Assembly (NCBI GenBank): GCA_036897095.1
Contig: JAYMSP010003268.1
Span: 1-20,430 of the forward strand
Length of the DNA stretch: 20,430 nucleotides
DNA from: Plantago elongata
Taxonomy: Eukaryota > Streptophyta > Magnoliopsida > Lamiales > Plantaginaceae
Direction: 5' to 3'
Shown here: piece after piece, positions 17,858 to 20,430 of the stretch
Layout of the letters: each line of letters begins with the position of its first letter
Numbering within the stretch: the stretch's first letter is position 1
Notes under the pieces: model-generated
Seen by the model: the letters and a program-made list of their open reading frames with translations, nothing else
Told to the model about the DNA's origin: nothing
Databases searched by the model: none
Position numbers and translations under genes: made by a program

Positions 17858-18560
17858 GCGTTTCTCGCAACTAAAATGCTAGTTTCAACAAAAGAAAAGT
17901 ACTAGTTTCAGGTTCACTGAGCTAATATCATGATGATTAAAGCTAGTTTCATATATTTTATATTAGTTTCATATTCATAAAAGTTAGTTTCAGAAACAAT
18001 AAAAATCTAGTTTCATGTTCACAAAATTTAGTTTCATGTTCGCAAAAGCTAGTTTCAGATTCATGAAACTAGATCATGATCTTTTGTATTAGTTCTATAT
18101 TCACAAAAGTTAGTTTTAGAACAACAAAAATTAATTTCAGGTTTACAAAAATTAGTTTCAATAATACAAAAACTAGTTTTAAAACCATAAAAACTAGTTT
18201 CATATTCACAAAAATCTTGAAACTAGTTGAATATTAATTTCTGAAATTATTACTAACATGTTTGAAACTAACTGTTATGTTTCAGAACAACAATAACATA
18301 GTTTCATGTTCACAAAAGCTAGTTTCAAACACACGAAAGTTAGTTTCAACAAGAACTCATAAAGCTAGTTTCAGAATTAAAATAAAAAAAAGCCTAGTTT
18401 AATGTTCACAAAAGCTAGTTTCAAAAACACGAAAATTAGTTTCAAAATAACAAAAATCTAATTTCATAAGAAACTTAGTTTCAGAAGTATAATTGTTGGT
18501 TTCACTAGTTTCGAAAACAAGCCAAGCTAGTTTCAACGTCAACAATAGTAGTTTTAACAT

Positions 18561-19260
18561 AAATACGTAACAGTGAAACTAATACTTCAACCGACATCGA
18601 GAGGTTCAAAAAAGGTTAAACCTAAGTTTTATGCCAAAAGGATGGCTAAAATTATTTAACGTGAGAGAGACAATGAAATTTATGATTGGAATTGTAAAAA
18701 AACACATTTTAAAACAAGAAAAACGAGTGAAAAAATCTGATTGAGAGAAAACAAATGCGAGAAAGGAAGAGAAAATTTGAAAACAGTGAGGAACAGATTA
18801 ATTTTGATTATACAGAAGTATGATAGACTTGGAGAAAATAAAATAAAATGTATTAATAGAAAATAGAATGATATTTTTTACTTAGAGTTTCTTAGAGTGT
18901 CTCTTTTGCGCAAGAGATAAAGGAAGGGGTATTCATGAAAAGTTATGTTGTGATTAAGATAAATTAGAATAAAAGAATAAATTTATGTTACATATAATAA
19001 TTTTTAAAGGGGGTTTTATACTTTTATGTGTAAGTCTACTATATAAAGTGATCTGGTTATGCCCTTTTCTAATGTTAAAATAGGGAGTAAATTGCAAAGA
19101 AGTTGCCCAAAGCCCATAGAGTTTGAAAATTTGAAGCGGGCTAAAATTAGCCGGTTTTGTCCCCCAGCCAAAATGAGTGTCCCAATAACGTGCTGGTGCT
19201 AGGCTGGCAACTGATTGTATAGCTGCTATTTTATCTTTTTAATTATTTATTTATTGCTCT
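18561..19260. other. AT-rich flank and putative promoter region of the second FAH gene
   Basis: No ORF of note. Purine-rich AT sequence to about 19080 is followed by a GC-richer 150 bp (19090-19215) with GCCCA motifs (AAAGCCCATAG and GCCCAAAG) near 19107-19119. TATTTATTTATTG (19243-19255) is a possible TATA-like element just before the presumed 5' UTR. Confidence 0.4.
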
Positions 19261-19269
19261 GCTCGTGGC

Positions 19270-19400
19270 TTGTGCTGTTTCACATACTACATTACAACCC
19301 GATTCAATCCATCAACCAAATCAACACAATCAATCTCTGCTTCTTCTTCCCCAATTTCGCTAGTTGCAGTTGACCGTTCTTCTCACCGGAATTCTACTCG
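19270..19400 (+). other. Presumed 5' UTR exon of the second FAH gene
   Basis: A CT/CA-rich leader (CAATCCATCAACC... CTTCTTCTTCCCC) ends in a strong donor, CTCG|GTAAGTTTGC, at 19400/19401. The likely acceptor GGACAG (ending 20357) is 8 bp before the FAH start codon. The transcription start is a guess. Confidence 0.55.
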
Positions 19401-20357
19401 GTAAGTTTGCTTTTTCTGTTTTGATCTGTGAAATTGAGTTTAGTTTCTCTGTGTTTCTTTCTGCTTGCTGTTTCTGGACTAGATTTCGGTTTTCATTTGT
19501 GATTTTCAAATCTTGATGTTCTTGGAGTTTATAGATGTACTGTTAGAGAGATTTGATGAAAATTATTAGGCGTCAGAACTCAGAAAAGCTAATCACGTCT
19601 GAATTTAGGTAGATGAGCTAAAAGTATAATCAATTTTGAGTTCTCGTGTTGAAATGGCCTCACATTGACTTGTTGAGTAGCCTTCGTGCATAAGTTTTGA
19701 GTTACATTGACTCAGCTCACGTTTCGTTGAAAACTTAGTAAATTCTAATGGAAAAGTCAGCTATGAATTGATTGTCCGATGGGAATTCTTGTACTACATA
19801 TAATACAATGTACATTCAAGAAAGTTAAAAAGTGTAGCACGATCTAATGTCGATTGATGAGCTTCCTGTAGGTAATTTTTCCTGTTATCACAGTGCATAA
19901 CATGATAGGCATGGTGTTATAACTTGCTTCAAGTGCCACAATTATGTAGTTCTTGGATAATATTGATTTGACAAATGGTTCGGGGGGGAGGGGGGGGGGG
20001 AAGCATGGTCTAGATCCTGTTTCGTTTCCGTTTATTTAGCTTAGCTTAGTCTCATCATGCATCATAGTGTGGAAACTCCCTTCAGCATGTCAGCATATTG
20101 AAAGTTTAAGCCTAGGGATCCTCATCTCCTTTTGCTGTCTGCTGATGCTCAATCTTCATTGAAAGAAAACTTTAGGAAATCAGAAATGAGAAAGATAGTC
20201 TGTCATAAAAGTCCCTCTTTATTCTGGGCATGAATAACTTGGGCTTGTAATGTCCTATAGAGTACAATTTTCCGCCAATTTAGTTTTCAAAGTACTCTGA
20301 TCTGTGAGTTGTATTTAGCTTCTCTATATCTGAGTGCACTGATCTGGATTTGGACAG
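19401..20357 (+). other. 5' UTR intron of the second FAH gene (957 bp)
   Basis: It begins GTAAGTTTGC with T-rich sequence and ends TTTGGACAG. Long leader introns close to the start codon are common in plant genes and often raise expression. It carries a G-rich tract at 19982-20000. The boundaries rest on consensus splice sites and homology of the 3' end to the first gene. Confidence 0.6.
19982..20000 (+). repeat. G7-A-G11 tract
   Basis: Nineteen bases with a single A interruption. It could form a G-quadruplex in the transcript or the DNA, or be a slippage-prone homopolymer. Confidence 0.8.
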
Positions 20358-20365
20358 GTGCCAAG

Positions 20366-20416
20366 ATGGTCAATCGAGCTTTTTCTGTGGATTTAAACAA
20401 GCCGTTGGTTCATCAG
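20366..20416 (+). CDS. FAH: Second fatty acid 2-hydroxylase, first coding exon (partial)
   Basis: Seventeen codons, MVNRAFSVDLNKPLVHQ, end at CAG|GTGTGA, the same exon length and junction as the complete FAH gene at 13400 (MANRAFAVDLNQPLVFQ). Thirteen of the 17 residues are identical, and most of the first 36 nt are shared. The gene runs off the right edge of the window, so whether it is complete is unknown. It is a tandem, same-strand paralogue about 5.2 kb downstream of the first gene's stop codon. Its product is expected to be an ER sphingolipid fatty acid 2-hydroxylase. Confidence 0.88.
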
Positions 20417-20430
20417 GTGTGATTTCTTTT

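Larger units (their letters stand above)
17175..17960. repeat. Higher-order repeat unit within the array, three copies
   Basis: A block containing AACCCTAAA, GAATTTGAA and CTACGGTCTTAATTAG recurs with the last motif at 17250, 17506 and 17803, so spacing is 256 and 297 bp. Copies 2 and 3 continue with a telomere-like hairpin, CGTTTCTCG and a shared TAGTTTCAACAAAAGAAAAG stretch. Copy 1 lacks the hairpin segment. This shows the array grew by duplication of units of about 260-300 bp, not only by slippage of the octamer. Confidence 0.75.
17095..18560. repeat. Irregular TAGTTTCA array (minisatellite-like)
   Basis: About 30 exact TAGTTTCA octamers by hand count, plus many one-base variants (TAGTTTTA, TAATTTCA, TAGTTTCG), occur over 1.47 kb. 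They are usually embedded in (A)AAGCTAGTTTCATG or ACTAGTTTCATGTTCACAAAA. Spacing ranges from about 12 to 40 bp, and spacers are short phrases such as ATGATTAAAG, TTCACAAAAG and AACAAAAAT that recur in shuffled order. Most copies face one way; inverted copies (TGAAACTAG) appear at 18064, 18210 and 18262. No ORF runs through it. It separates the two FAH genes. Confidence 0.85.

Noticed and set aside
17095..18560. CRISPR-like appearance (short repeat with variable spacers)
   Set aside because: The repeat is only about 8-15 bp, spacing is irregular, spacers recur, and the context is plant nuclear DNA.
1..20430. LTR retrotransposon
   Set aside because: I found no long terminal direct repeats, primer-binding site, or gag/protease/integrase motifs; the reverse transcriptase present is of the LINE type.

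Overview
The window reads as nuclear DNA of a flowering plant, probably a eudicot. The signs are two plant-type genes with GT-AG introns, AT-rich intergenic DNA, an L1-type LINE of the kind common in plants, several MITE-like elements and a tRNA-derived SINE. I cannot name the species. There is no operon structure, rRNA, CRISPR or intact tRNA gene.

Layout. Positions 1-1350 hold no recognisable gene, only a 33-bp tandem duplication and a likely Helitron 3' terminus (to 971). A short tRNA-derived SINE with an 8-bp target-site duplication (1359-1456) sits just past the stop codon of an intact two-exon germin-like protein gene on the minus strand (2445 to 1494). Positions 2780-3980 are a cluster of small insertions and duplications: a 58-bp-period tandem repeat, a Stowaway-like MITE, a 443-bp foldback element flanked by perfect 10-bp duplications, and a 32-bp-period tandem repeat. 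Positions 4000-6600 contain one unexplained 128-codon ORF and remnants of DNA transposons.

A nearly full-length but decayed L1-type LINE fills about 6.64-12.72 kb on the plus strand. It keeps ORF1 (DUF4283-like region plus zinc knuckle), then AP endonuclease, reverse transcriptase, zf-RVT and RNase H, and a poly-A tail, but is broken by several frameshifts and many stops, a number of them at expected Trp codons.

Downstream lies an intact six-exon gene for a sphingolipid fatty acid 2-hydroxylase (FAH type, 236 aa; 13400-15164). About 5.2 kb further on, the last 1.2 kb of the window carries the start of a second tandem FAH gene: a likely 5'UTR exon, a 957-bp 5'UTR intron with a G7-A-G11 tract, and the first coding exon at 20366-20416. 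Between the paralogues lie a candidate PIF/Harbinger-like element (about 15.95-16.9 kb) and a striking 1.5-kb array (17.1-18.56 kb) built from about 30 exact copies of TAGTTTCA at irregular spacing. That array has a 256-297-bp higher-order unit carrying telomere-like hairpins, and it is the least explained structure here.

The two functional genes are unrelated in pathway: an apoplastic cupin and an ER-membrane lipid hydroxylase. The remainder is mainly a record of transposon insertion and local duplication.
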